From Puniceicoccaceae bacterium (GTDB lineage Bacteria > Verrucomicrobiota > Verrucomicrobiia > Opitutales > Coraliomargaritaceae): a DNA stretch of 39,137 bases. Positions 27,338-37,291 of this stretch are shown piece after piece. A program made the position numbers and the translations under genes. Under the pieces are notes generated by a model that was not told the DNA's origin, searched no databases, and saw only the letters and a program-made list of their open reading frames with translations. Location of the stretch: positions 1-39,137 of the forward strand of contig REBV01000199.1 in NCBI GenBank assembly GCA_007692545.1, read 5' to 3'. The stretch's first letter is position 1, and each line of letters begins with the position of its first letter.

Positions 27338-28720
27338 TTAATTGGTTGTTCTGGCTGAGCTACGCGCACTCCTGATCTCGTCGAGGCCCCGGATAATACG
27401 GTGATTGCCTCTGAAAAATTGGACGTAGCTCCTGAGTTGTCTTTCCCACACGTCACGCATCTCTTCGTCGCCAGCAAGAAAAAGCACGACATTAACAGAC
27501 GGTCTTTCGCCACCCTTATCTGTGTATAGGACACTGACAAGGTTTCTAAAATACCTTTCCACATCACGGGTACTACGATGATAAACTGGTCTGTTCCCCG
27601 GGTGTTCGGTGTTCCAGTTTAAATTTAACTCGTTCGCGTTGGAGTAGATCCCATGACGTTGATTCAGCACACGAGGGGGTTGTCCCCGACTTCTTCGTTC
27701 CGCGTTAATTTCAGCCAATCTTTTGTTAATCCGCTCCTGCATCTGCGCCCTCTCTAATTCATGAGCTGCTAACTGGTCTTGATAACTGCGTCTACTGATC
27801 GTTCTTTGCCAATCGGCTTCTTCGCGCTCAGTTAACAGCCGCCGTACTTGTTCGAAGCCCCGGTGGTAGCCGGTGATAAAAAAGATCGCATCCACATTTT
27901 GTTCCATGGCGACCTGAGTTATAAATGCCGTTTCATTGCCCCGGTGCCCCGACCAGTCTATATCTTTATGGATGTCTTCGTCAGCTAGTGCCGTGATGCT
28001 GGCTCGAGAGGCTCCCGGGTCACCTTCAAGGCCAGGATTCCGGGCATTCGCATTGATTGGATTCAGCCACTGGACCAATTGTTGCTGGACCTCTTGCCCG
28101 GCAGGCACGAGGCGTGGTCTGAATAGCTTATGATTACGACGATCCACCAGCATGACATTAAACAGTGTCCCGGTGGAGAGATTGCCGACCATATCGGTTA
28201 TCTCGTCTTTGATAATTTTATAGCTGTTCAGGCCACCTTTTGCGTCAGTCACCATTTCCCGATTGGTATCGATGACAAAAAGAATGCGTTCAGCGCGAGT
28301 CCTGAGTCCAAAGACACTGACGTCGGACATCCCGATCCCAATATTGCCGCGTGTGCCTCCGAGGAGTGATCCGCCTCCGACTCCGCCCAGTCCGGCGCTA
28401 ACCGTAAATGATTCCTGCATGTCCGGAAGGTTTACATCGACCGCACTGACGGCGATGTTTCCGACCTGCCGCATGCTTAAATTCTGCATGGCCTGCTGCT
28501 GCTGGGGTGGTTGTTGCCGAATTTCGACTTTAACATCGGGTGGTGGTTTCTCCTCAGCGACTTCCGGCGGCGCTTCAAATTGAGCTTCGGTGGGGATGAT
28601 GTATCGATAGACGGTGATGGAACCGAGAACGAAGAGGGCAAGGACGTGAATGCCCCCACTGATCAACAACACGTTGAGCAGCATTGAATTCATTTTTCGC
28701 TTCTGTGGCTGGGAAATCAT
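27338..28720 (-). CDS. TonB-like N-terminus (TM plus Pro/Gln-rich linker) joined to a VWA-like domain
   Basis: 460 aa; N-terminal TM (MLLNVLLISGGIHVLALFVLGSITVY), PPEVAEEKPPPDVKVEIRQQPPQQQQ linker, RILFVIDTNREMVTDAKGGLNSYKIIKDEITDMVGNLSTGTLFNVMLVD, DAIFFITGYHRG. Immediately downstream of exbBDD. Confidence 0.65.
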   Translation of the reverse strand: MISQPQKRKMNSMLLNVLLISGGIHVLALFVLGSITVYRYIIPTEAQFEAPPEVAEEKPPPDVKVEIRQQPPQQQQAMQNLSMRQVGNIAVSAVDVNLPDMQESFTVSAGLGGVGGGSLLGGTRGNIGIGMSDVSVFGLRTRAERILFVIDTNREMVTDAKGGLNSYKIIKDEITDMVGNLSTGTLFNVMLVDRRNHKLFRPRLVPAGQEVQQQLVQWLNPINANARNPGLEGDPGASRASITALADEDIHKDIDWSGHRGNETAFITQVAMEQNVDAIFFITGYHRGFEQVRRLLTEREEADWQRTISRRSYQDQLAAHELERAQMQERINKRLAEINAERRSRGQPPRVLNQRHGIYSNANELNLNWNTEHPGNRPVYHRSTRDVERYFRNLVSVLYTDKGGERPSVNVVLFLAGDEEMRDVWERQLRSYVQFFRGNHRIIRGLDEIRSARSSARTTN

Positions 28721-28744
28721 AGGAAATCGCGGAGTGGGGTGACT

Positions 28745-29176
28745 TTATTCTGCGTATGCGGCAAAAGAGACCTTTGTGATACTGGCCTTAGCGGCTGAGT
28801 TCAATATATCGATCGAGCGTTGGTGAGGGGAATCGGGATCGGCTTGGATTCTAATAACGGTATCAATGCCCGCACGATCGGAGGATAGCTTCAGGCGAGT
28901 CAATGTGTTGGTGAGGCGCTCCATCCGGCGATCGTCTGTGCCATCCATCGGGGCTCCATTGAGCAGGATTAATCCATTGGGAAAGATTTCGACAATATGT
29001 TCGCTGGGGAGTTCCAGATTTTCGGCTGGGGGGGTGTCACTTGGCAGCCGGATGCCAATATCGGCCTCTTGTTGGAGTGGCAGGAACATGAAGTAGATGA
29101 GCAGCAGGAAGACGACGTCGATCATCGGCGTGATGTCGACTTTATCTTCGGATTCGAGTACGGAGCTGATTGCCAT
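28745..29176 (-). CDS. exbD: ExbD/TolR biopolymer transport protein
   Basis: 143 aa; EDKVDITPMIDVVFLLLIYFMFL (ExbD D-T-PM-DVVF motif), single TM, periplasmic tail. Confidence 0.92.
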   Translation of the reverse strand: MAISSVLESEDKVDITPMIDVVFLLLIYFMFLPLQQEADIGIRLPSDTPPAENLELPSEHIVEIFPNGLILLNGAPMDGTDDRRMERLTNTLTRLKLSSDRAGIDTVIRIQADPDSPHQRSIDILNSAAKASITKVSFAAYAE

Positions 29177-29178
29177 GA

Positions 29179-29583
29179 TTAGTCCCTGGATGAAGCGAAG
29201 ATGAGGTCAAAGATGCCGGCATTTGCAGTCGCCTCCATGACACGGTTGACGTGGCGGTGAGGTGTATTTGAGTCGGCGCGAAGAAAGACCCGGAGCTGCG
29301 GCAATTCTTCTTTAACCGTGAGTAGGCGCTGGGTGAGTGCCTCTTCCGAGATTTCTGCGGCACCGAAGTAGATCGTACCATTGGCATCTATCGAGATGTA
29401 TTGGCGCTCACCCGGATCTTCCGGGACGGTGGCTGTTTCTGCTTCCGGCAACTCGAGTTGCACCAATTCAGCGCTGATGAAGCTGATCAGCGTCATAAAA
29501 AACGCGATCAGGAGGAAAACAACGTCGATCATCGGAGTCAGTTCAAACTCTGGATCGACGTCTTCTGGGGTCCACATAGCCAT
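29179..29583 (-). CDS. exbD: ExbD/TolR biopolymer transport protein
   Basis: 134 aa; DPEFELTPMIDVVFLLIAFFMTL, RQYISIDANGTIYFG, LRVFLRADSNTPHRHVNRVMEATANAGIFDLIFAS. Confidence 0.92.
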   Translation of the reverse strand: MAMWTPEDVDPEFELTPMIDVVFLLIAFFMTLISFISAELVQLELPEAETATVPEDPGERQYISIDANGTIYFGAAEISEEALTQRLLTVKEELPQLRVFLRADSNTPHRHVNRVMEATANAGIFDLIFASSRD

Positions 29584-29613
29584 AGTTTTTTTGGTGCGTG
29601 GGGGAAGGGGGCT

Positions 29614-30402
29614 TTAGGCGCGATCCTTAATCGCTTTGTTCAGGGTGAACTGGAGGTCGCCCACAACACGACCGATGCGTGAAGTGATCTTGCCATAACG
29701 ATTTTTAAAGAAGAAGAAGAAGAACATAGCCGGGATACCAATGATCATCCCGGTAGCTGTGGTAATCAAGGCCTCGGAAATGTTACCGGCCAGTGCCTGG
29801 GCGCTGCCGGCACCTTCCGCCTCGATCACGTTAAAGGCTTTAACCATACCCGAAACAGTTCCCAACAGACCGACCATGGGAGAGAGCGAGCCGACGACGG
29901 AAAGATAATTGATTAACACGAAGGGGCCGGCTAGCTCTTCGGCGCTCGACTCTTCAATGGCTTCTTTCACTTGTTCCGGGTCATAGCGGTTAATATCGAC
30001 TCGATTGAGGCCTGCTTCGATGATATTGGTCGCAGGCGACGGGTTCTCCTGGCAAAGCGTTTTGGCTTTCTGGATGTCGAGCTTGCCGAGGGCTTCGTCG
30101 ATTTGGACTGTGGCTTCTGTGTTTAGAATGGGTTCCGGGCGGACGGCCATGAAATTGTAGACGATCAGACCGAACCCGCCGATCGAAAGCAGGGTGAGTG
30201 GATACATTGCCCAGCCACCAGCTTTATACATATCGATTAGCGACTTTTCCTGGTCGCTGGCGACCGCCCCGCTATCGGCGACATCTGTCGCCACCGTAGT
30301 ATCTTGCGCGGTAAGCGGCTGTGTGAGCACCCACTGTGTGGCGATAGCAAACAGTGCGATGGCAAAGAGGGTGGGAAGGTGTCGTAGCTTTGATGTGTTC
30401 AT
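29614..30402 (-). CDS. exbB: ExbB/TolQ/MotA proton-channel family protein
   Basis: 262 aa; signal-like N-terminus, GGWAMYPLTLLSIGGFGLIVYNF, LINYLSVVGSLSPMVGLLGTVSGMVKAFNVI, NISEALITTATGMIIGIPAMFFFFFFKNR. Confidence 0.94.
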   Translation of the reverse strand: MNTSKLRHLPTLFAIALFAIATQWVLTQPLTAQDTTVATDVADSGAVASDQEKSLIDMYKAGGWAMYPLTLLSIGGFGLIVYNFMAVRPEPILNTEATVQIDEALGKLDIQKAKTLCQENPSPATNIIEAGLNRVDINRYDPEQVKEAIEESSAEELAGPFVLINYLSVVGSLSPMVGLLGTVSGMVKAFNVIEAEGAGSAQALAGNISEALITTATGMIIGIPAMFFFFFFKNRYGKITSRIGRVVGDLQFTLNKAIKDRA

Positions 30403-30461
30403 GGTTTTTGATTAAAGTGTATTTAGGGAATATTCAGTCTGTTTTTGGAATGTGCGATTAG

Positions 30462-31598
30462 CTACAATTCTTGAGCTTGTTCAGGTTTTGGTAGTTGGGC
30501 AAGCGAGTTATCCGCTTGTTTGGCCCAGGGAGATTCGGGGTAGAGGATGACGATCTCGGTCCAGACGTTCCGTGCGGCCAGGTTATCTTCGGATCGGGCA
30601 TAGCAATCACCGATCAGGTAAAGCATTTCGGGCACCCAGGCGTAAGAAGTCTGGGCGCGAACAAAGCCACGGGTCAGCAGGTCGAGGGCGTTGCCATAGT
30701 GGCCCCTACGATACTCGCGTGAGCCTTGCAATAGTTTATACAGGGAGAACAGCTCTTCCTGTGGTTCCGGCTCAGTTAAGGCATCAATCATGGGGGTCGC
30801 CTCATCGATGCGATCAGCCAGCACCAGGCTATAGGCGAGCCACATTTTGATGTTGTCTTTGAACTCATCCGGCACGATCGCTTCAATTTGTTGATAAAGC
30901 GGGATGACGGCCTCGTATTTACCAGCCGCCCGTAAAGAATCGGCCGCATCGATCAGGGAGCGGATGTTGACCGAATATTGCCCTGCGACCGGAATCGCTT
31001 TTGTGATGTCCGCCGCAGCTTCAAAATCTCCTTTAGCCAGGTAAGCATTCATCAAGGCAATTGCGCGCTCACTGTATTGAATGCTGGCTTGGTCTAATGT
31101 CATGCGGCTGATGATGTCGGAGGCTTCGTCGAACTCTTCCGCCCGGATCAGGGTGTCGAGCAAGGTCCGGATAGGCAGATGCAGTTGGGTGAAGCCCTCG
31201 GGTACTTGGTGAAACTTGATCAGTGGGTAGGCTCGCGGGCGCAACTGGTTAAGCGCGCGGTCATAGCTTCGACTACTGATCATGCGGTTAATATCTGACA
31301 TGTCCTGACCTTCCAGTCGCAGAGTTCTGACCATCGACTCGCTAACGGGGAGGGATATCTCACCAACACCGCCTTCCAACTCGGCGACCAGCATCCCATT
31401 CTGAAAATCGACAAAGGTCAGTGTTTGAATGGCGCCATTGTTGTTTTGCTGGATCAAGACGGGTTGCCGACCATATTCAGTCCAGTAGGGGTTGGTTTCT
31501 TCAGCTGTGGCCAGGGTGTGAGCCATACTTGAAATCAGCAGTAGACTGGATATTCGCTTGATCATAGTGCGGTGGAATTGAGGCTGGGCAAAGCTCAT
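30462..31598 (-). CDS. Secreted/periplasmic TPR-repeat protein
   Basis: Signal-like MIKRISSLLLISSMAHTLATAEE (alternative start 31565), then helical TPR-like repeats (YRRGHYGNALDLLTRGFVRAQ..., NLAARNVWTEIVILYPESPWAKQADNSL). ATGA overlap with the upstream gene at 31595-31598. Confidence 0.75.
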   Translation of the reverse strand: MSFAQPQFHRTMIKRISSLLLISSMAHTLATAEETNPYWTEYGRQPVLIQQNNNGAIQTLTFVDFQNGMLVAELEGGVGEISLPVSESMVRTLRLEGQDMSDINRMISSRSYDRALNQLRPRAYPLIKFHQVPEGFTQLHLPIRTLLDTLIRAEEFDEASDIISRMTLDQASIQYSERAIALMNAYLAKGDFEAAADITKAIPVAGQYSVNIRSLIDAADSLRAAGKYEAVIPLYQQIEAIVPDEFKDNIKMWLAYSLVLADRIDEATPMIDALTEPEPQEELFSLYKLLQGSREYRRGHYGNALDLLTRGFVRAQTSYAWVPEMLYLIGDCYARSEDNLAARNVWTEIVILYPESPWAKQADNSLAQLPKPEQAQEL

Positions 31599-34500
31599 GC
31601 TTGGAGCTCTTTCAGTTTGGATCGGATCGCTTCCAGAATATCTTCTGGTGCGTTCGTAGAGAGTTCTTCGATCGCTTCGTTTAAGGTATTTATGGCGTCT
31701 TGCCTGGCTCCCATACCAATCAGGGCATCGGCGTCGCCCAGATAGGCGCGGGCACTCCACTCGGCGATATGCGGGTAGCCCAGGAATGTTCGTTCGTAGA
31801 AGCCGTGGGCTTCGGCGTAAGCACCCTCAGCCATGTAGGATTGGCCTGTCTGGTAAAGCGCCCGTGCGTGCAGGATACCACGCCATTCGGAGACTCTTAG
31901 GATATATTGATATTTCTCACGGGCTTCTCTGCCGCGTCCCATTTTGCTGAGCAGTTCTCCCTGGCGCAGCATGACGGCAGGGACTTTGGGTGAACCGGGA
32001 AACTGGGCAACGATTTGGTCCAGGTTATTGAGAGCCCCCGCGAGATCTTGTCTCTCGGCTGCGACATCGGCCAGGCGCATGAAGGCCACGATGGTGGCGT
32101 CGTCAGTGGGATAATTGATCAGTAGTTGATTCCAGGCATCTTCGGCTATATCGAGACGCTTGTTCCGTTCGTAGTCGGCTACGTATAGAATGGCACGTGG
32201 GGTTAGTATCTCAATCAATTCGAGCTTGTAGGCTTGGCTGGGGTCGAGTTCGATACCGAGACGATAGAGGCCCATCAACATCCGGGTTTCGGCAACAATA
32301 TCAGCCTCGGCGCGGGCTCTGGCCAGCAGGTCCCGGAAGTATTCCTCAGGTGTTTCGCTGGGATATTGCTTCAGTTGCGTCCGGTAAGGCTCGATCAAGT
32401 CCTCGATGGGCGAAAGGTCCTCCAGTAGGGCGTTGGTAAAATTTGGGTTTCTCCGGAGTCTATTGTAGAGTCCCGGGTCCAGTTCGGAATGATCATAGAA
32501 ATATTCGAACAGGAAGCCGCGGTCGGTGACGATCTTTCTGCGGAATTCGGCATCGCTTTCAAGGCGATCAAAGAAGGCTACCGTGCGGGTCAGTTTACTT
32601 ATGTTTTCATTATACCTTTCCGCATAACCCTCGATCAGCGCGTCCACACCTGAGTTATCGGAGTCTGCTGCGTAAATTTCGATATTTTCGCGGTAGAGTG
32701 CCAGCATATCGACCGGGCGCATAAGGTATTCAAAGGCTAAGCCTAGCTGAAGCACCGCTCTGGTCAGGTCACCAGCGTCGCCGAATCGCTGAATGTAGGC
32801 CTCGAAATGTCTGGCCATTTCTTCATAGCGGCCAAGTTCTTGAAGCATCAAACCGATGCGAAAGGCCGCACCGTTGTGCACATCCTGGAGCGAGGTGACC
32901 TCTGCCGCCTTGCGAAAGTGCGCGAGTGCGAGCTCCAGATCGCCGGCGAGGTACTCGACTTCACCGAGAAAGAAGTAGGCCTGGTCGAGGGCATTCCCCT
33001 CTGGATATTGCTCCACATAGCCGTAGAGTGTGTCGCGGGCTTCTTCGTAGCGTTGGAAATAGAATAGAGCCGCACCCCTGCGCAGCAGGCCGTCCTCAGC
33101 GTAAACACTGTTGGGGTACTGCTCGATTAAACGCGAGAAGCTGCCAAGAGCGTCATCGAACTGCCTCATTTGCAGTTCTGCCAAGCCACCCCAGTAAAAA
33201 ACCCCGTCTACATAAATAGCATTTTGATTTTTGTTGTACCATTCGGCGGCCTGAGTGATCAGTTCAGCGTAGCGTTGTTCTTCGATTAAGTAACTGGCCC
33301 ATTGGGCAAAAAGACTACTTGAAACCGCGTCGAGTGGGCGGTTGCCCAGAAAGTCGACCGCCAATTCCAGAAATTCTTCCTCGTGCTCAGTGTTTTTCAG
33401 TTCGACGGCCAGCGCGCCACTCACATCCGAATAGTATTCACCATCGGGAAAAGTTTGGCGATAAATTCGGCCAACTTCGACAGCAGTATCGTTTTTGCCG
33501 ATTTGCAGGGCATTGGAAAACGTTGCATAGTGGTAAAACTCAGTCTGTTCATCGTCGGGGTTTTCGACCATCAGATCGTGAAACATCCAGAATGCCTCGT
33601 AGCGGCGTTCAGTCCTGGTATAGTTGCGGGCCCGGCGAACCAATAGTTCATTGCGCAGGGTGGGGAGCGTGCGCAATTGCTCAAGATTGCTTTCGAGCGC
33701 GCTAATTTCCTGGCGGAGGCTCTCGATCCGTTCATCGGATGGGTTAAAGGCGATCCGCTGTTCCAATCGCGCCTTCTTGAGTGAGATTTGGGCCTCGTGC
33801 CACTCGATCATGACATCGGTCGTCTTGATCAGATTGAGCGTGAGGGCGGCATCATTGACACGGTCTTCTTCGACCAGTGTATCACTTGCTTTGAGTAATG
33901 CTACATTCAGGCGGGGGCGATAGCGAACTTCCGAATCTCTGGCTAATACGGGTAGTAAGCGAATCGCGTCGTCGATACGCTCTGCTTGAAAAAGCGCTTC
34001 GAACGTGGCCGCTGCCGCCAGAGCCCGTTCTTCGGGGTCGCGTGAAATCTCGAAGAGTTGTCCGAAGTAGGGCAGTCCCGGTTCGAGCTGACCGGTGCTA
34101 TAGTAGATTTGGGTCAGGTCTTTGAGCAGTTTGATCCGCTCTGATTGGTCGAGGCGGACATTGGAGTAGCTGCCGGCAAGAATTTTTTGCATGAGTGCAA
34201 TTGCATCGTCGTTGCGATTGAGGACGCGTAGGACATCGACCCGCTTGAGCAGCATTTCCTTCATCTTGGGTGATTCCGGATGTTCTTTTTCCAGCCGATC
34301 ATACCATTTAAGCGCTTCCACCAGTTCGGCTGATTTACCTGAACCGACATACTGCTGAATGTATCCCGTGCCGACCAGAAAGATCGGGAAATCAAGCTTG
34401 ATCTCGGAATCTTCAGTCGCCTCGACACGCCTGATCAACTCTTTGAGCAGCGGCATGGCGTCCACCAGATTGCCTTGTTCCACCAGTGCATTGGCTTGAG

Positions 34501-34618
34501 CCTGCAGGTTTGTGAATCCCAGTTGACCGGCATTGTTTGCCTGCGCATGGCTGGAATGGACGACACCAAAAATCAGGGTCGCAGAAATTAAATTTTTTAA
34601 AGTAGTTCGAAACAGCAT
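31595..34618 (-). CDS. Large periplasmic TPR-repeat protein (1007 aa)
   Basis: Signal peptide LISATLIFGVVHSSHAQA; many TPR/TolA-YbgF-like repeats (FDDALGSFSRLIEQYPNSVYAEDGLLRRGAALFYFQRYEEARDTLYGYVEQYPEGNALDQAYFFLGEVEYLAGDLELALAHFRKA). Confidence 0.85.
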   Translation of the reverse strand: MLFRTTLKNLISATLIFGVVHSSHAQANNAGQLGFTNLQAQANALVEQGNLVDAMPLLKELIRRVEATEDSEIKLDFPIFLVGTGYIQQYVGSGKSAELVEALKWYDRLEKEHPESPKMKEMLLKRVDVLRVLNRNDDAIALMQKILAGSYSNVRLDQSERIKLLKDLTQIYYSTGQLEPGLPYFGQLFEISRDPEERALAAAATFEALFQAERIDDAIRLLPVLARDSEVRYRPRLNVALLKASDTLVEEDRVNDAALTLNLIKTTDVMIEWHEAQISLKKARLEQRIAFNPSDERIESLRQEISALESNLEQLRTLPTLRNELLVRRARNYTRTERRYEAFWMFHDLMVENPDDEQTEFYHYATFSNALQIGKNDTAVEVGRIYRQTFPDGEYYSDVSGALAVELKNTEHEEEFLELAVDFLGNRPLDAVSSSLFAQWASYLIEEQRYAELITQAAEWYNKNQNAIYVDGVFYWGGLAELQMRQFDDALGSFSRLIEQYPNSVYAEDGLLRRGAALFYFQRYEEARDTLYGYVEQYPEGNALDQAYFFLGEVEYLAGDLELALAHFRKAAEVTSLQDVHNGAAFRIGLMLQELGRYEEMARHFEAYIQRFGDAGDLTRAVLQLGLAFEYLMRPVDMLALYRENIEIYAADSDNSGVDALIEGYAERYNENISKLTRTVAFFDRLESDAEFRRKIVTDRGFLFEYFYDHSELDPGLYNRLRRNPNFTNALLEDLSPIEDLIEPYRTQLKQYPSETPEEYFRDLLARARAEADIVAETRMLMGLYRLGIELDPSQAYKLELIEILTPRAILYVADYERNKRLDIAEDAWNQLLINYPTDDATIVAFMRLADVAAERQDLAGALNNLDQIVAQFPGSPKVPAVMLRQGELLSKMGRGREAREKYQYILRVSEWRGILHARALYQTGQSYMAEGAYAEAHGFYERTFLGYPHIAEWSARAYLGDADALIGMGARQDAINTLNEAIEELSTNAPEDILEAIRSKLKELQA

Positions 34619-34711
34619 TGCAAGTAGTCGGGGTGAGATGCCTCAAGGAAATGAGCTTTCGTGCTTACTCGTCGCTTGTAAAGCGAAAATTGGTATTCAG
34701 CCGACTGTCGC

Positions 34712-36646
34712 TTAGCACAGTTGACTTAATTCGACTGCGGCGAGTTCCCATTCGTAGTTTTTTTCTTCCAGATATTTGGCGATTCGCGCGGCTTTGATAT
34801 TGAGCTCCTTGGCCGTGCCGGGTTCCGCGTAAGCAGCCGGGTCCTCCAGGGTCTTGGAGAGTTCTGCCTGCTCGGACTCCAGTCGCGCAATGTCGGCCTC
34901 GAGTTGGGCGACTCGGCCCTGAAGTTTACGGCGCCCTTTGGAGGCTGCTTTGCGCTCCTCGGCAGCGATGCGGCGTCGCTCTTTCGCGCTGATTACGAGG
35001 TGTTTACCTTCGCTGGCAGGTGCGCCGTCGGGGCGGGCATTTTTCAAGCCGGCGATCAGGCCGCTCTGCTCGGAGTCTGCGCCGGACTTGCGCAGGTAGT
35101 AGTCGTAGTCGCCCGCATAGGGGGTCACTTTACCCGCTTGGATTTGAACCGTCGTTTGCGCGATGGCACGGATGAAGTGGACGTCATGGCTCACAAAAAT
35201 CAGGGTGCCCTGATAGTCCCGCAAAGCACCGATCAGGGCATCGATACTCGGCATATCGAGGTGAGTGGTCGGCTCGTCAAGTAGTAGAAAATTTGGCGGT
35301 GCCAGTAGCAGCTTGACTAGGGCCAGGCGACTTTTCTCGCCACCGCTGAGGACTTTGACCCGCTTAAAGACATCGTCGCCCCGAAAGAGAAAAGCACCCA
35401 GGATGCTTCGTACCGTCTGCTCATTGGCCCCGAGATCCGAGCGCTCCATCGCTTCTTCCAGCACGGTGCGTTCCAGATCCAGCACATCCACCCGTTGCTG
35501 GGAGAAGTAGCCCACGCTCACATTATGCCCCAACTCGCGGCTGCCTGCTTGGATCGGGACGATCTCGGCCAGGATTTTGAGCAGGGTGGACTTACCCGCG
35601 CCGTTGGGGCCGACCAGCACGATACGCTGCCCCTTTTCGACTTCCAGGCTCAAGTCCTGATAGACCACATGCTCGCCATAGGCTTGCTTCACATTTTGCA
35701 GTGTGGCGATGCGTTGCCCGCTACGTTGCGGTTGGGGGAATTTGAAGTGGATGGTATCGGCGGCGCTTTCGGGCGGAGCGATGCGCTCCATCTTTTCGAG
35801 TTGCTTGAGCCGGGCCTGGGCCTGGCTGGCTTTACTCGCTTTGGCGCGAAAGCGGCGCACGAAGTCCTCCAGGTGGGCGATTTCGCGTTGTTGGTTATTG
35901 TAGGCGGCGAGGTGCTGGGCCTCCCGCTCGGCTTTTTCTTTCAAGTATTTCTCGTAGTTGCCGGTGTAGCGTTGGAGTTTCTGGTGAGAGATTTCGACGA
36001 TTCCATCGCAGATGGCGTTGAGGAACTCGCGGTCGTGGGAGATGGTCAGAATGGCTCCGGAGTAGCGTTTGAGTTGGTTTTGAAACCAGCTCAGCGTCTC
36101 CAGGTCGAGGTGATTGGTCGGCTCGTCCAGCATCAGCAGGTCCGGTTCCATCACCAATAGCCGAGCCAAGTGCGCCCGCATGATCCAGCCCCCACTGAGC
36201 GTTCTGGCGGGCATGTCGTAGTCCTCATGGCGGAAGGCCAGACCGGCCAGAATGCGCTTGGCCTTGGCTTCGAGATTGTAGCCGTCGAGCTCAACAAAGC
36301 GCTCGATGGCGCTGATGCGCTCGGGAGCATCCGGAGCCGGGTGCTGCCGCAGGGTCTGGTAAATCTCGGTTAACTCCGGGCTGACTGAGGCGGCCAATTC
36401 GGCCACGGTTTCCTCACCTGCCGGGGCGCTCTCCTGGGGGAGAAAGCCGATTTTCGTATCACGCTCCAGCTCGATCTCTCCACTGTCGGGCTCTGTGTCG
36501 CCCATAATAATCGAGAACAAAGTGGTCTTGCCCGCGCCATTGGGGCCAACCAGACCGATGCGCTCACCCCGCAACAGGCGCAGGGAAATATCGGTGAAAA
36601 GTGTTTTTTGGCCGTAGCCTTTACTGATTTGAGCGATTGTGAGCAT
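34712..36646 (-). CDS. ABC-F family ATP-binding cassette protein (Uup/EttA-like)
   Basis: 644 aa, two ABC domains: GLVGPNGAGKTTLFSIIMG / LSGGWIMRAHLARLLVMEPDLLMLDEPTNHLD and LVGPNGAGKSTLLKIL / LSGGEKSRLALVKLLLAPPNFLLLDEPTTHLD; C-terminal coiled coil. Confidence 0.95.
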   Translation of the reverse strand: MLTIAQISKGYGQKTLFTDISLRLLRGERIGLVGPNGAGKTTLFSIIMGDTEPDSGEIELERDTKIGFLPQESAPAGEETVAELAASVSPELTEIYQTLRQHPAPDAPERISAIERFVELDGYNLEAKAKRILAGLAFRHEDYDMPARTLSGGWIMRAHLARLLVMEPDLLMLDEPTNHLDLETLSWFQNQLKRYSGAILTISHDREFLNAICDGIVEISHQKLQRYTGNYEKYLKEKAEREAQHLAAYNNQQREIAHLEDFVRRFRAKASKASQAQARLKQLEKMERIAPPESAADTIHFKFPQPQRSGQRIATLQNVKQAYGEHVVYQDLSLEVEKGQRIVLVGPNGAGKSTLLKILAEIVPIQAGSRELGHNVSVGYFSQQRVDVLDLERTVLEEAMERSDLGANEQTVRSILGAFLFRGDDVFKRVKVLSGGEKSRLALVKLLLAPPNFLLLDEPTTHLDMPSIDALIGALRDYQGTLIFVSHDVHFIRAIAQTTVQIQAGKVTPYAGDYDYYLRKSGADSEQSGLIAGLKNARPDGAPASEGKHLVISAKERRRIAAEERKAASKGRRKLQGRVAQLEADIARLESEQAELSKTLEDPAAYAEPGTAKELNIKAARIAKYLEEKNYEWELAAVELSQLC

Positions 36647-36715
36647 TTTTTGAGCGTTCGGGCAGAGTCAGTCTTGCCTGTTTTCTTTCTTCGGTCTTCC
36701 TTGCAGTTTTAAATC

Positions 36716-37282
36716 ATGGTTGAACGAAAAAATCCATCCGGACTATCTACGCTCTGGTATAAGCCAAAGCAATCGATGCAAGGTCTAATTGAGTCGGGCC
36801 GGGGCCACGGCTTCGCATTATCCGTGGCTATCGCCTTCGGCGTGGTGCAGGCGATGCCGCTTTTTCTGCTGCCGGACTCGGGCGGCTTGGGGGTTCTCCT
36901 GGGCGGTGCGCTGGCGGGTCTGGCCGGCCTGTATTTATTCGCCTGGCTGCTGCGCAATTTTGCCCGTTGGTTCGGAGGGCAGGCGGCACTGCGGGAAGTG
37001 CGCATGGCGCTGGGCGTGTCGTTCCTTCCCTGGTTGCTGTTGTTCACCGCAGTTTTAGGATTTTTGCAAAGCTTCGAACGTGAAGTGCTCGCCCAGTATT
37101 TTTGGATCTTCTTTTTGGTCTTTCTTTATGGCTATATCGTTATCTTGAACTGTTTGTCGGCAGCACTGCGGCTTCCGCTTTTAAAGACCTTTCTGTGCTT
37201 AATTGTGACCGGCCTGGTCAGCCTCTTTCCTTTGACTCTGCTCTTGCAGGTGTTGACGGGCGGCACAGCACCCACCCCCTGA
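36716..37282 (+). CDS. Small polytopic membrane protein, Yip1-domain-like
   Basis: 188 aa; LWYKPKQSMQGLIESG then about five hydrophobic segments (W-x-x-P near the N-terminus is typical of Yip1-like proteins). Confidence 0.5.
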   Translation: MVERKNPSGLSTLWYKPKQSMQGLIESGRGHGFALSVAIAFGVVQAMPLFLLPDSGGLGVLLGGALAGLAGLYLFAWLLRNFARWFGGQAALREVRMALGVSFLPWLLLFTAVLGFLQSFEREVLAQYFWIFFLVFLYGYIVILNCLSAALRLPLLKTFLCLIVTGLVSLFPLTLLLQVLTGGTAPTP

Positions 37283-37291
37283 TTCTTTTCC

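Noticed and set aside
35495-36160. 221-aa plus-strand ORF opposite the ABC-F gene
   Set aside because: Antisense shadow ORF; the opposite strand has intact Walker A/B and signature motifs.
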